Shown here piece after piece: positions 21,395 through 32,706 of a stretch of 37,008 nt of DNA (positions within the stretch are counted from its first letter, which is position 1; each line of letters starts with the position of its first letter). The translations under genes were made by a program, and so were the position numbers. The DNA lies in NCBI GenBank assembly GCA_033297075.1, contig MU858318.1, positions 1 through 37,008 of the forward strand. Direction: 5' to 3'. This stretch comes from Rhypophila decipiens (taxonomy: Eukaryota > Ascomycota > Sordariomycetes > Sordariales > Naviculisporaceae). The notes beneath the pieces are model-generated. The model made no database searches, was not told where the DNA came from, and saw only the letters and a list, made by a program, of their open reading frames with translations.

Positions 21395-21806
21395 CAACCT
21401 CGCAAGCTGCGCCTTGGATTCCATCAAGGAAAATATCTTGCCGATACAGACCCGCAGCCCGTTTGCCAAGAGAGTAACAAGTCGTTGGGCATCGGGGCGT
21501 TTATGGTTTTGACGAACTGGCCTACGAATGGGTGGTTGTCCTGTTGAGGGCAGGAAGATGTTTAGCATCGCAAATCAGTGCTAGCCCGGGGGAATAGGGA
21601 CAGACCTTGGGGCCTGGGATATTCCAAAGCGGAGGGAGAAAGAAAAAGCGAGGGTAGGCAATGATCCAGTAGAGCTTAAAGCAGCATATTTGGCGACAAG
21701 ATAGAGTGTGGCTGTGTGAAGCGATCAAGAGCATCAACTGCCAAGACTTGATCGACTTGAAACACGTCACCCGAGCCAGGGGCGGCCCATATGACGGCCC
21801 CAACAA
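21395..21806 (-). pseudogene. cytochrome P450 relic with internal deletion
   Basis: Two P450 landmarks lie within about 410 bp on the - strand. The first is an N-terminal membrane-anchor region followed by a proline-rich hinge (PPLWNIPGPKVC, in the frame open 21806-21522). The second is the heme-binding signature ANGLRVCIGKIFSLMESK (about 21475-21405), which keeps the G, R, C and G of FxxGxRxCxG with F replaced by L. An intact P450 has some 400 residues between these motifs; here there are about 20-30 codons, in a different frame. The gene therefore appears to have lost about 1 kb and shifted frame. It lies just upstream of the broken HET gene. The identification rests on motifs only. Confidence 0.58.
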
Positions 21807-22123
21807 GAGAGAAAATAGCTAGGATCTGGATATGCATTGCAAGCACTACCTATGTCAAGACAGCACAAATAAAGGTTTACGGGGTCATCTCGGTGCAGGA
21901 TTCGGCTGGTGCCGAGCGCTGTTATAGATATATGCACGCGGAAGAAGAAACGCAGGTAGGCATTGAACAGTGCTGCTTCTGGTTCGTATGATCTTGACTC
22001 GGCATATTTCACGCCTTGGATAGGTTTACAATGATCTCGTTTAGCTCTGCAGGAAATCGCCAGAAAAGACGACTGACCATAGTTTAAAGTTGAGCAGTTC
22101 GGAGGTCTCGTCTTGTTCTGCAT

Positions 22124-22991
22124 GTCTTGCTTACTTTCTCAATACGATCGTGATATTGCTGCGGTTAACGTATTGATATTCCAGTCCTTGACATGCTCGG
22201 AACTCGGGAAGAAAAGGGGAGGATCGGAAAGGCAAAACGCGGTGCGACCACACAGATCTAACTTCAGTTCATCGTTAAAGTGCAGCTGCAAGGTGATCTG
22301 CCGAGACAAAGTCCCGAATGCCCGCTGGTGTAAGTGAGAGGTGTTAGTTCTCAGTAGGTTCGGTCTTTGAACTCTGTCTGCCCGGGTATCTATCTGTACG
22401 TATCCACATACAGTACCTTATCTACATGACATGGCGGCGAGAACTTTAATTACATGTCAACTTTTGCTGTTGTATCTACCTAGCTCACCCATCTTGCGAC
22501 CCCGAGAGATACTTATTGCAGACTCCTCTCCCTTGTTCGGCAAACATAAGCATATCAGTAGAGTTAGACATCGACAATTTCGACGCAGATCTAACCAAAT
22601 CAGACACCGAGATATACAAGTAAGGTCCTTCTCCCGAACGGATGTATTCTCACCGCTCACCTACAGGCTACAAGGCCAATTATATACTGTTCGGGGGTTC
22701 AGTTTGTGGGCGGCAATACCCGCAGTGAAACCCACCTACAATGGCTGTCGGATGGAGATAATACAGGTCTAGAAAGTGTGGGTGCTTGGAGGTCAGACTT
22801 GTTTGCGCCTACCACTTACACGGCTGTGGTGAAAGATTCTCTTTGGTGATATCTCTTCGGAACGAACTACAACGTGACGTACTTGTTTCGGCTATATAAC
22901 ATCCCTAGGTGCGCCTCTTTGTCCCTCGAACTAGACCTATCATACTCAAATTCCATCTGCCTATCGTCCCAGAAACTTACTAGAATTCCCA
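22124..22991. other. intergenic, promoter side of the 405-aa gene
   Basis: No supported gene. A 113-codon open frame at 22431-22772 has a basic, composition-driven product without motifs. The downstream end contains a TATA run and a pyrimidine/A-rich leader leading to the ATG at 22992. Confidence 0.55.
22893..22899 (+). promoter_or_regulatory. TATA box of the 405-aa gene
   Basis: tatataa lies 93-99 bp upstream of the ATG at 22992, followed by a CT- and CA-rich leader. A good match in position and sequence for a fungal core promoter. Confidence 0.55.
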
Positions 22992-24209
22992 ATGCCCTAC
23001 ATCGCCCGCAGACCAACCCTTCCCGAGCTGGGTTTCACCGGTGGGTTCGTTGATCCCCGAGCCGAGACCCAACCTTCGTTCAGCGGACGCATGACATGCC
23101 GAGACGTGGCCGAGTTCATCTCCAACATAACCAAGTTCTCACCTTTGGCACCGAGACTTGACATGTCGCCTTACAGTGCTGATGGCCGTGTTTCCCTCCT
23201 ACACGGCAAGCCAGATGATGAACGCCGGACCCAAGTTGACAAGATCCTTGCCCGCTCGGACGAGATCAAACTCCCATCGACAAGGCAGAGCGGACACCAT
23301 GAAGACGGGGGTTACAAGTTCGCCGACCAGCCCCTGTCGGATCTAGTCCCCGGCTTGGTTGTCAGCGGTGGTCTCAGCCGCTCGCCCGTTTTCGATTGTC
23401 TTCCGGCCGTCTCCCATTGGGCCGACCGCACTCATGAGTCCTCGGCCGCGGATCCCAATGCCACCATGCAGCTCACTTCGACCTGGGGCAGCACTTATAT
23501 CGTTGGAGAAGGGTCCGTAATGGAGGCCCCTCTTGGCGCCCCTGCCTGGTCGCTCAAAAGTCACGGGGTAAAAGCCATCAAGCCCGGATCAAGTAAATTC
23601 TCCCAGAAATATGATTCCGAGACCGACACCCTGACCACCACGGTCAACTTGGCCCGTCGCCTAGACACCGCTCGCACTGGCGGCGTTCTCGACGCAATCT
23701 CGAATGTCTCTTGGATGCGGAACGCTCGTGTTGCTGACGCTGTTGACTGTGCTGCTGGACTGCTCTCAGACGCCGTCGTTCTTTTGGCAGCGCGTGATGA
23801 CGCGTTGACCACTGGAGAGACCCAGCGTCTTCCCTTCGCCGAGGGTTACAACCGAGGTGTGTACGGGGGCTCCATATCGGGCTTGTGGGCCATTATGGAC
23901 TCGGCTTTTGTTCTTGACTACACCATCGGTACCAAGGACAGCAGGCTGGCGGATAGCATCTCGAGTGCTTTTGCCGAAGTGGCCGCTGTTGCCGAGACAG
24001 CGGCCAGTGAGTACTTGGCGGCTGTCCTCGCTGCTGAGGTGGCCTATCCCCAGGGAAAGAAAGTGTTGGAGTTGTGGGATCTTGCTATCGTCATGTGGGA
24101 GAGCGGCGCTATGTGGGGGGCGGGAGTGGCCAGCCTTTGCTACACCCACACGGGAAAGACCAACTGTGATCGGGCTCGGGGCGACCTTGCTGGCGACACC
24201 TGGATGTGA
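22992..24209 (+). CDS. unrecognised protein, 405 aa
   Basis: Single-exon open frame from an ATG with a suitable context (ttcccaATGcc), with a TATA box upstream and an AATAAA signal at 24274-24279, 65 bp past the stop. Codon use is GC-biased at third positions, like other real genes in the window. The product has no signal peptide or clear membrane segment. Its N-terminal half is polar and Ser/Asp-rich. The C-terminal third is alanine-rich and likely helical (for example AETAASEYLAAVLAAEVAYP), with an aromatic stretch around WDLAIVMWESGAMWGAG. I do not recognise a domain and assign no function. Confidence 0.75.
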   Translation: MPYIARRPTLPELGFTGGFVDPRAETQPSFSGRMTCRDVAEFISNITKFSPLAPRLDMSPYSADGRVSLLHGKPDDERRTQVDKILARSDEIKLPSTRQSGHHEDGGYKFADQPLSDLVPGLVVSGGLSRSPVFDCLPAVSHWADRTHESSAADPNATMQLTSTWGSTYIVGEGSVMEAPLGAPAWSLKSHGVKAIKPGSSKFSQKYDSETDTLTTTVNLARRLDTARTGGVLDAISNVSWMRNARVADAVDCAAGLLSDAVVLLAARDDALTTGETQRLPFAEGYNRGVYGGSISGLWAIMDSAFVLDYTIGTKDSRLADSISSAFAEVAAVAETAASEYLAAVLAAEVAYPQGKKVLELWDLAIVMWESGAMWGAGVASLCYTHTGKTNCDRARGDLAGDTWM

Positions 24210-24999
24210 GCGCTGAAGGGCACCGCGCTGATGTACTAGGCTGCCAAAACAATCATTCAGATACTATCTTTGAAATAAAACATCGTAAGAGCATAGAAAG
24301 GGGCATTTAGTTGAAAGGGACATGGGTTGATAATGGCGTATGAGGTGAACCCTCCGAGAACCCGAATTATGGCCGACGATAGAGCAATGATAATGATAGC
24401 CAAGTTTGGGGAAAGAAAGACAACCAGTGCAGTATTTAGTTTCAGAAGAGCATGACAATGTCGTCCTCTTATCGTATCTGACCGGTCAGATGGCAGATCT
24501 TGTCATACGAACCTTAATTCCGAGATGCTGCAATGTGCCCGCGCCGAGTCCGGATCCGATGCAACGGCCTACGCATACATCATCGCGAGGTCAGCACCTT
24601 ATCACGACAGGGTAGGTACAACGGTACGGACGAGAGATACCAGTATGCAGTCCCCAATTCATAGAGGCACACCCCTGACCCCGGGACATTTACCCCAATA
24701 AAAGTATAGATCCACGGGACTACTATTCCCGACACGGTTTAGTCTGCCCAGACAAAACGACCTCGTATGTGAGACTGATACTCGATATCACAGCTGTGCA
24801 GCAACGTTGGACCAACGGCATCTCCCCGCATTATCTACATCATGGTACCAAGGATCGTCCAGTCACCATGTGGCGGGCGAGGGGGGTCGGATCGAGGACG
24901 ACATGAGATAAATGTCGGGAACTGCACCCATCTCGAGACATCCCTCCCTCTTCATGTGCAACATGTGTTGATGTCGAGATTGGTGTTCCTGACGCAGTC
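24210..24999. other. intergenic
   Basis: The first about 80 bp hold the likely poly(A) signal of the preceding gene. The rest is the upstream region of the DUF3445 gene. No further gene, tRNA or repeat is evident. Confidence 0.6.
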
Positions 25000-26545
25000 A
25001 TGACTTTGCTGGAAAACATTACAGTGCTTGGGCTCGGCCCTGCCTCGACCGTTATTGGGCTAGTCGGACTGCTGGCCCTTATCGCGACATATCTCATGCA
25101 GCGCTATCCCAAACTCGAAATATCAGCGAAATCAACAAAAGGGGTACTTGTCAAGACGACACCAGCCGACACGAAATCTCCATATCCATATCTCCTTCAG
25201 TTCCCTCCCTCACGACGACACACCCTCGCCCAGCTTCCCGGCTTCGAAAAGTCGGATATCCGAGATGTTTCCCCCGAGACGCTCAAGTCACAGGCCCTGC
25301 CGACCACTGGCACTCCCGACTTGAACAAGGACAATCTCTACACAACCATGGGCTTTTCGACACAGGATATCCGTAAGCTCGGCCGGTTCCCCAACTATGC
25401 CATCCTCGGCGGCGTGCGAAATCCACTACCAGTTGGGCCAGACTGGGACATTAACAAAGCCACCTTTCGGCCGTTTCGGCCGTTTCGCTGGGGCTATCAT
25501 CAACATATGGGTGGGTTCTTTTCTCGGGCACCTCATCGTTAATGGCCGTCTAACCATTCGCTAACCTAATCTCGCCAAACCAGCCCTCATGAAATTCGAC
25601 CCAGACTACTGGGTCGAGCTGGAAAGAAACTACCTCCCAACAATGGCAGCCCGCAAAGCCCTCCTAGCCGAGCACCCAACCCGGATCTTCTTCCACCAGC
25701 CCGCCTCAGACCTCGCCACGCGAGAACTAATGGAAATGGTCCTCACCTTCCTGGTAAACCGCTACCCACAACATTTCCGACTCTCCGACAACTCCACAAT
25801 TTTACACAACAACCTGCTCAAAACAACAACCAACTTGCTCACGACCCATTCTTTAACCGTCCTCTTTGAAAACGTGCCCGAAGATTACTGCCTCATGCTT
25901 CGCAACGCCGCCGACGGATTCTACTACCTCCGCGCGGCAATGACTTGCTCCTCTGTAGGCTGGAACATTGGCCAGCACCGCGACAAACCACTCAAAGACA
26001 TCCACACCCACGTGCCGGATTACAACAAGATGGCCATGTCGATGGATCGCTGGTTTAGCAAAGTCGCCTCTGACACGCCTGTCATGCGCTGCAGTTGGAG
26101 TCTCGAAGATTGGGAGGTCATGTTTACCACGCCCGAAATCCAGCCCAATTGGACGAGATCTGCCTTTGCGGATTGTCCTGAGAAACTAACCTTCAAGGAT
26201 ATTCGACTGAGATGTGATGCCCAGACACTGAGAAGATTGCCGATTAGCGGGGCGGTGGTGTTTAACTTTAAAGTTGTGATTACGCCGCTGGAGGAATTGA
26301 GGGAGGAGCCGTATATCCCGCGCTTGTTGTATACCATCTTGGAAGGGGGCAAGGAGAATCTGATCGAGTATAAATGTCATCCTAATGTGAGGAGGGTTGC
26401 TATGGAGACGTTGAAGATTTGGGCGGAGGAGCAGGAGGAGAGGGGGGTTGTGGAGAGGGATTGGGAGGTTGGTACGTTGGAGGAGAGTCCGTTCTTTAAG
26501 GGGTGGAGGGAGAAATGGGCGGCTCAGCAGGGGGTTGCTTCTTAA
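25000..26545 (+). CDS. DUF3445 (heme-dependent oxidative N-demethylase-like) protein, membrane-anchored
   Basis: Model: exons 25000-25510 and 25584-26545, giving 490 aa. The 73-bp intron (gtgggt donor, ctaac branch site) restores HQHM-ALMKFD. Residues about 14-32 form one hydrophobic helix (ASTVIGLVGLLALIATYLM), a likely N-terminal anchor. The body shows blocks I know from fungal DUF3445 proteins: FRPFRWGYHQHM, MKFDPDYWVELERNY, WNIGQHRDKPL...IHTHVP, and LRRLPISGAVVFNFKVVITPLEEL. In the characterised bacterial relatives the family binds heme and oxidatively N-demethylates small amines. Substrate and partners of this fungal version are unknown, and no partner subunit gene is nearby. A short internal duplication encodes RPFRPF. 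Function is by family only. Confidence 0.88.
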
Positions 26546-28596
26546 GTTCTTTTGCATTTTTGGTTGTGGTTTTGTATTTTGCCTCTTTTATGTTTAAGCT
26601 TTGAGTTAATGATGCATGATTAGCATGAGACTGTGGAAGATGAATATAAACATGTGATGAATGAGTTCATACGAGGACGCTTGTGAACATGAGTGCTGGG
26701 ACAACACTTATAAGAACATGATGTTGTTGAAACTCTCATTCCGATTCGGTCGTTATCCGTCTCGTCTTAGCAACCATCCGTTCAAGCGAAGTTTGAACAA
26801 GGGAAGGGAAATGTCAGTTGAACTAGCCGATCACTTCCCTTCGCCTACCTAGAACGCTTGAATTAAATGGTGGAGTCCTACATATATAACCCTAACCCTA
26901 CCTAGTTCACCTGAAAGAAAACTTATCCTTAAACTAGCCTCATTCCAAGGTCTTTCCTGGGAAACCAAGTGGCGCAAGGAAATGCGCTCATTCCACAAGG
27001 AACTTCTCTATCAGCCATTCCGGCCTGGAAAGCCTTAACCACGGGGGCATGCCCAATGGGCTTGTCTTGTCCTCTCAGCACCTTGGTCTCGGACCTGTCC
27101 GCTTGAACCTTGTTATGCTTCAGCCAGATGCTCCACTGGAAAGAGTATCCCGCTCAGACAAGTGACCAGATCGAGATCAAATCCTCCCGGAGCAGAACGG
27201 CCGATCGTCTGCAATGCGCTCGCTTCGGCCAACTCGACAACTCAAATGGCCTCACGTCTTGCCCTGGATCCACTTACGGTCTTGCTACAGCAGACATTCA
27301 TTCGCATGGACTCACCGATAGGTCACGATTGACGATGATCATGTCGCAATGTGGACTCTTCTCAGCCGCGAGCTTTGTTCAATTCTCTTGTTGCTTCATT
27401 ATCCGTCAAAGAGGATGAATTTGCCTCGATGGGGCTGTGGTCAATGTGTTGGTAGCTGAGTCTGTAAGCTCCTTGGCAATGTGAAAGAAATTTTGCGATT
27501 GGTACGTACAAACGATCAAGCAAGGGTAGTTGGTCGTTCCTGCCTCCCAATCTGCCTGGGTTTTGTTCAGTGGGAATAGCCTCAACCAACCGCCGATACC
27601 CGCCCTTGCCCCGAGCCGCGGCGACCCACTCCGCTATCACCCAATTTAAAAGCCGCAGTTTCACATTTTGCGAAAGAATACAGAGCCTCGTTCTTTCCTT
27701 TGGATATGCAGCTTTCCCCACAGTAAACGATCATGTGTTGGCGCACTCAGTGACATTCACATACATACGGCCCACTTTCCCGGCTGTGCCGTCGAATCGG
27801 CAGTCACGACCAACCTTGAAGAAATAAATAGCTTGCGCCCCGTTTTGCTGGTTTGGCTTTCACTCCTCCAACCAAATGTGGTAATCAGTGTGGGGAAGCT
27901 CTTGGTCCTAGACGACCGAACGGTCCCAGCCTGCAGCCCAGAGACAACACCGACAGCGGCTGAAGTCGTGCTCTCCTTGGTGTTTTCTTCTAGTCCTACA
28001 GGCATCGTTCAAACCTGTTTGTCCGAAGGCTGTATTGCTTACCTTTGACTGGATGGCACGAGCATTTGCTGTCCAAATCAACTTTCTGCACTTTCCAGAA
28101 AGGTTGATCGTCCCAAAACACCCAATGACCATACATCCTCCTTTATCTCCGGCAAAACAATGGCACCACCCAGGATGCACCCACAAGTGGGGGACCACAA
28201 AGGTCAAAAGCAGCCTGCCGAAGTAGCCACACCCTGGACAAACCAAGAAGCTACATGTCCAGTATGAGGCATTCGCACATCATGAAAGGCAGGCATGCAT
28301 CAAGGCATACCTTCCCGCAGCGAATCAAGGCTCCCTCGGTCCATTTGCGATACCGAGTAAGCCTACTGAGCAACTCTCCCCGCTTTTGCCTATCATTCAC
28401 CGTGGTGGGGTGCAAACTGGAAAGATAACTCTCGACATGAAGAGCCATCTCTCCCCTCCTTCGCTTTCCAACCAAATCCCTTCTTTCCTTCTCCCAGACC
28501 CGTCTCATTTTCGGTCCAGTTCCCCGCGAGACCCATTCACAGACTTCATCAGACTCGCACATTGAGTAGTACCTTTCTCATCAACCGGGTGTCGAG
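26546..28596. other. 2-kb intergenic stretch
   Basis: No supported gene. Short open frames on both strands overlap one another without motifs. A two-unit telomere-like run (ccctaaccctacc, about 26889-26901) occurs beside a catatatataac TATA-like run. The segment 28250-28596 is the promoter and leader of the VWA/alpha-kinase gene. Confidence 0.55.
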
Positions 28597-31545
28597 ATGG
28601 CTGCTCCCCCCCGTCCCCCGTATGAACCCATTACCATGGCAGGAGACCAAGAGACCCGACAGAGAGGCGATGCCACCTTCTCGGGCTCTTTCGCTCACTC
28701 TCACCCATACTACACCCATGGACACGAGTCCACCAGCACGGTCGACGCCATGTCGCCCGAAATCACCACCTCGGCCTCCAACAGGTTCAGTTTCCGCCGG
28801 ATTGCCTCGGCCATAAGCCTCCGGAGCCCCAGCCCGGGCCCAGATGGCGCTTATCACCACGCCGGTTCCAACGATCCCGCCATGTTCGCCCAGATCCGGG
28901 AGCGTCTTCGCCAGCTTGAGCTGGAGAGGGACGAACTCCGCATGGCCGCCCACCGTGAACGCCAGAGAGCCTGGGAGATGCAACGCACTGCCGAGGAAGA
29001 GCGAGCAATCGCCGAGCGCATCAAGCGCGAGAGCGCTGCCGGCCCTTCAGGTGCCGAGATTGAGCTCCGTCTTCTCCAGCTCAAGTATGACGCCCTCCTG
29101 GCCGGCGCCGACGCCAAGCCACGGGTCACGGAGAGTCTCTTCAAGTCGGTCTGCTCCACTGATCTGCTCTTCCTCATCGACACCACCGGATCGATGGGCT
29201 CGTACATCGAAGCGGGCAAGACCCAGGTACGCAACATCATGGACGATATCACGGCCGCCTTCTTCGAGGAAGCCACCGTGCGCATCGCCGTGGTCGGATA
29301 CAAGGACCACAAGGACAAGCCCAACGTGGAGTTCCTCGACTTCACGTCCGACGTCGACAGAGTCAAGTCCTTCTTAGACGAACTCAAGGCCACAGGCGGC
29401 GACGATGAACCCGAAGACGTCCTCGGCGGCATCAACCAGGCACTCAACGCCACTTGGAAGCAGCAGACCCGATGCATCATCCACATCGGAGATGCTCCCC
29501 CACACGGCCGCACCCTCTATGATAAACTGCGCAATGGAGGCGCCAAATCAGGCAGCAAGGCCGGCGGACGGGACGACTACGAAGAGCCTGGTACCGAACC
29601 CCACAAGCTCACCTTTGAGCCCCTTATCAAACGCATGGTCGGGCTCAACATCAACTATGCCCTCCTCAGAATCAACAACAGCACCGACAGGATGGCCTTT
29701 GAGTTCCTCAAAGTCTACGCCAATTGCGCCGCCTCGTCGCACTGCAAGCTCTTCAATCAAAACATCTACAACACCCAAGCCCGCACCGTGACTGCCAACC
29801 TTTCCCGGAGCAGCTCCAAGCGCAGCGCCGCCAGAGCCGGTCTCCAATTCGAAGAAGTCCAGCTGGGAACGACATACAACGCCCTGCGCCATCTCGTTGT
29901 CCGGAGCGTAACCACCTCGGCCTCCCGTACCGCCGTTCGCGCCTTGGACCGAGACCACAAACTGGACTTTGACCTCGATGCCATCAAAGAAGACGAAGAT
30001 ATGGAAGAGTTCTCAGAGAAGCCGCTCAAAACGGGCCTCGACGTCGACAAGAAATGGGACACCGTCACGGCCGACACCCTAGTCAAGTCGTCCACAGCAG
30101 GCGATAGCTCATCCACCATTGCCAAGTACAAATCCCGCCGTGATGCCAAAAGAACCATCGTCGAGACCGACAAGTCGCCTCCCCAATGGGAGACTCCGGG
30201 ATGGCTGGACGAAACCATTGTGGCGGAAGCCTTTTCTACCAATCTAATCAACGTCTCTCCAACTACTGGTGCCTCTTCCGTTAAATCACCCCTTGACGAA
30301 ATGCTATCCCAAACCTCCAGCTCCATGACATCGGCCATTTCCACCACCGAGATTACCATTCACAGGCGCTCCCAGCCCTTTGCCCAGGGTGCCATGCGCA
30401 TAGCAGCCTATGCCCGTACCGCCAACTCGACCAACAAGCTGGTCGTCAAGACATTCAAGAAAGGCGGCAAGCGTCTCGCCCACATGGTCGAGGACATGTA
30501 CTGCCAGGCGCTTTGCAAAACCTTTGCACTGGAATTCAACACTCTCCTGGGCAGCGACACCGTCCACTCACTCGATTTCATCATGGTGACTTGTCTCAAA
30601 CCCAAGACGGCCTCCTGGTCCGACGTCAATATCGAGTGTCTCACTCTAGAGCCATACATCGCAGGTCCCTATATCAAGTACAACTCCAACAGCGGCTATG
30701 TCAACGATCTCTCGGATTACAACCACGAGGGATCTATATTCCCATTCGCCTTTGTGCTGTCGGACATTGAGAAGGCCAATAATGCAGCACAGGCATTAAG
30801 CCATTTCACCTTTGAGCGGTCCAAGGGCCAATTGCTGATCAGTGACCTGCAAGGAGTGGGCAGGATGTTGACAGATCCGGCAATTCACAGCAAGGATCCG
30901 GAGCGCTTCAAGCTCGCGGATACCAATCTCGGAGAGTCTGGCTTCAAGTTCTTCTTCGCAACCCATGTTTGTAACGATGTATGCAAGAAGCTGGGACTGA
31001 AATCTACCGCCCGGATGATTATGAATGGCAATTATGAATTCCGCGAGGACTGGTCGACGGATGCTTCCCAGGCGGCTGCGGGAGGCGGTACTGTTTGCTG
31101 CTCGAACAAGCTATGTAGTAGGATTGTGAGGATTCCTTCGGGGGCGACGAGCGCGACAACCGAGGATGCCGGGCTCAGAGTTGGAGGTGCTGGGTCGGTG
31201 ACTTCGGAAAAGTATCCGGGCTATTATTGGTGCGACATTTGTCTGCCGCAGTTGGAGTCGAGCAAAGTCAAGTTTATCTGTGTGGCTCGGAATGGGCCCC
31301 ATCATGAGTTTGAGGTCTCGAGATTCTTTTATGAGTCCCAGGGCAGAGGTTTGCCGAGAGTCTGCCCCGGTCATGAGAAGGATGAGGACTATGTACCTCA
31401 GAAGGCCGAGACTTCGGGATTGTTCGGGGAGAATGGCGAAGAAGATGATGCAGCTAAGAAGAATACAAAGGAGGGGCGCGGTGTGGGGAGCGTGTTGAGG
31501 AAGGTGTTTTGTTTGCCTGGCGGTGGAGAGAAGGAGAAGGATTGA
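28597..31545 (+). CDS. von Willebrand A domain plus alpha-kinase protein (VwkA-like)
   Basis: Single exon, 982 aa. Residues 1-95 are disordered. About 97-170 is a charged coiled coil (RLRQLELERDELR and following). A VWA domain starts near 188, with a MIDAS-type DTTGS at 195-199 and a later HIGDAPPHG. The C-terminal region from about 590 to 810 is an atypical alpha-kinase (the MHCK/EF2K class): RIAAYAR, the ATP lysine in LVVKTFKKG (K618), a CLTLEPYIAG block, and the DLQGVG loop near 750. Beyond this are pairs of cysteines (CCSNKLC..., YYWCDICLP) that could bind zinc. The same VWA + alpha-kinase pairing occurs in Dictyostelium VwkA, which affects myosin II and the contractile vacuole. The target in fungi is not something I can state. 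All key motifs look intact. The start is the only ATG near the beginning of the frame that precedes the coiled coil. Confidence 0.92.
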   Translation: MAAPPRPPYEPITMAGDQETRQRGDATFSGSFAHSHPYYTHGHESTSTVDAMSPEITTSASNRFSFRRIASAISLRSPSPGPDGAYHHAGSNDPAMFAQIRERLRQLELERDELRMAAHRERQRAWEMQRTAEEERAIAERIKRESAAGPSGAEIELRLLQLKYDALLAGADAKPRVTESLFKSVCSTDLLFLIDTTGSMGSYIEAGKTQVRNIMDDITAAFFEEATVRIAVVGYKDHKDKPNVEFLDFTSDVDRVKSFLDELKATGGDDEPEDVLGGINQALNATWKQQTRCIIHIGDAPPHGRTLYDKLRNGGAKSGSKAGGRDDYEEPGTEPHKLTFEPLIKRMVGLNINYALLRINNSTDRMAFEFLKVYANCAASSHCKLFNQNIYNTQARTVTANLSRSSSKRSAARAGLQFEEVQLGTTYNALRHLVVRSVTTSASRTAVRALDRDHKLDFDLDAIKEDEDMEEFSEKPLKTGLDVDKKWDTVTADTLVKSSTAGDSSSTIAKYKSRRDAKRTIVETDKSPPQWETPGWLDETIVAEAFSTNLINVSPTTGASSVKSPLDEMLSQTSSSMTSAISTTEITIHRRSQPFAQGAMRIAAYARTANSTNKLVVKTFKKGGKRLAHMVEDMYCQALCKTFALEFNTLLGSDTVHSLDFIMVTCLKPKTASWSDVNIECLTLEPYIAGPYIKYNSNSGYVNDLSDYNHEGSIFPFAFVLSDIEKANNAAQALSHFTFERSKGQLLISDLQGVGRMLTDPAIHSKDPERFKLADTNLGESGFKFFFATHVCNDVCKKLGLKSTARMIMNGNYEFREDWSTDASQAAAGGGTVCCSNKLCSRIVRIPSGATSATTEDAGLRVGGAGSVTSEKYPGYYWCDICLPQLESSKVKFICVARNGPHHEFEVSRFFYESQGRGLPRVCPGHEKDEDYVPQKAETSGLFGENGEEDDAAKKNTKEGRGVGSVLRKVFCLPGGGEKEKD

Positions 31546-32706
31546 AAGAAGTAGTCGCATATACTGACTGATGCCTGGCTGTGATTTTTTCCAATTTGTC
31601 CACATGGAAATACGTTCAGAGAATGAAGCATGGAGCGGGTTTCTTTTGTTATGTTGGCACGAGTTTCAAGGAATATGATGCGTCCGGAAGATTGAAGAGT
31701 TGTAATTGAAGGCATATTCTGGTATTGGGCAAGTCGCATCATCTGTTTGATGAAGGGCTACTTGTTATCACGCTCTCTGTTTGATGTTTGTAATTTCCTC
31801 TGTTCTGCTTCTTGCTTGTTCATACTCACGGCCTCACATTTACTCATCACCTCCAGCAGTCGTATTATCCTATTGTATTCCAGTGTCTCTCGAATGCACC
31901 AACCTCTTTCTCTCTATTCCCTTCAATGACTTCCTAGGTATACCAGGGAAGTTTTGTTGCTCGTGTTGAGAGCTTTGGCCCTGTGAGACAGAACTATGTG
32001 GTTATCCGAAATATATCGACGCTCCGTTTTATCCATACCCTCACTAGCTTTTGTTTTATATCGTCTTTGCCGCCCAAGATGAATCGATTTGATCGTAACC
32101 TGGGGGGCTTGGGGCCTGGAGGTGTCAAGTTGCTGGATGAGATGGCCTTTGTTCTTTTCCAGAGACTGAGGACAACAAAGGCAGACGAAATGAATGGTTC
32201 TGAGCAGGTGATTGCTGGAGTTCCGCTTTTCGGTTCATCGACGTTAATCTGGTCCATTGTAACTGTTGGTTAGTGAGGAGCAAAATCACACGAGTTTTGT
32301 GTATATTGGACGGGTTCGTGTTGGTGAATGACAATATGTGAAGAACTTGGAGAGCTCCAAGTCCAACAGACTGTTTGCTCTTCGGTTGGCTAGACCTCCA
32401 AACACGAATAACCTTAGTTGGTACTTGTGTCCATACTCAAACAATGAAAATAGGGTTTGTTTGTCCATGGATTAGGAGGTCAAAGGAAACTCGGAAATCG
32501 AATAGTTCTGTTAGTAAAATACACCACTCGCGGGAGCAACAGATATCAAAGTACAGATGCCGTGCAACACACCATTGTCTGGAAAGGGGAAGTATTATCT
32601 ACCGGCATTCTTCCCTACTCCTAATAGTGGCACTACGACAACCTGTCTCATCCGCAGTTCACCAAACTGTTATTGAGATACGATCTCAGACTCAGCTCGA
32701 AGCAAC
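31546..32706. other. intergenic
   Basis: Downstream of the kinase gene and upstream of the second NLR-like gene. Open frames up to 97 codons occur (for example 31983-32273) but show no motif or splicing partner. Nothing else stands out. Confidence 0.55.

Noticed and set aside
21046..21405. 119-codon open frame (-) downstream of the P450 heme motif
   Set aside because: Different frame from the heme motif and no resemblance to a P450 C terminus; probably chance.
22431..22772. 113-codon open frame (+) starting at an ATG
   Set aside because: Basic, low-information product without motif, lying in the upstream region of the 405-aa gene.
26889..26901. telomere-like ccctaaccctacc
   Set aside because: Only two units; not enough to call an interstitial telomere or chromosome end.
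27362..28048. overlapping open frames on both strands (119 and 126 codons)
   Set aside because: Mutually overlapping, without motifs, good starts or introns; treated as intergenic.
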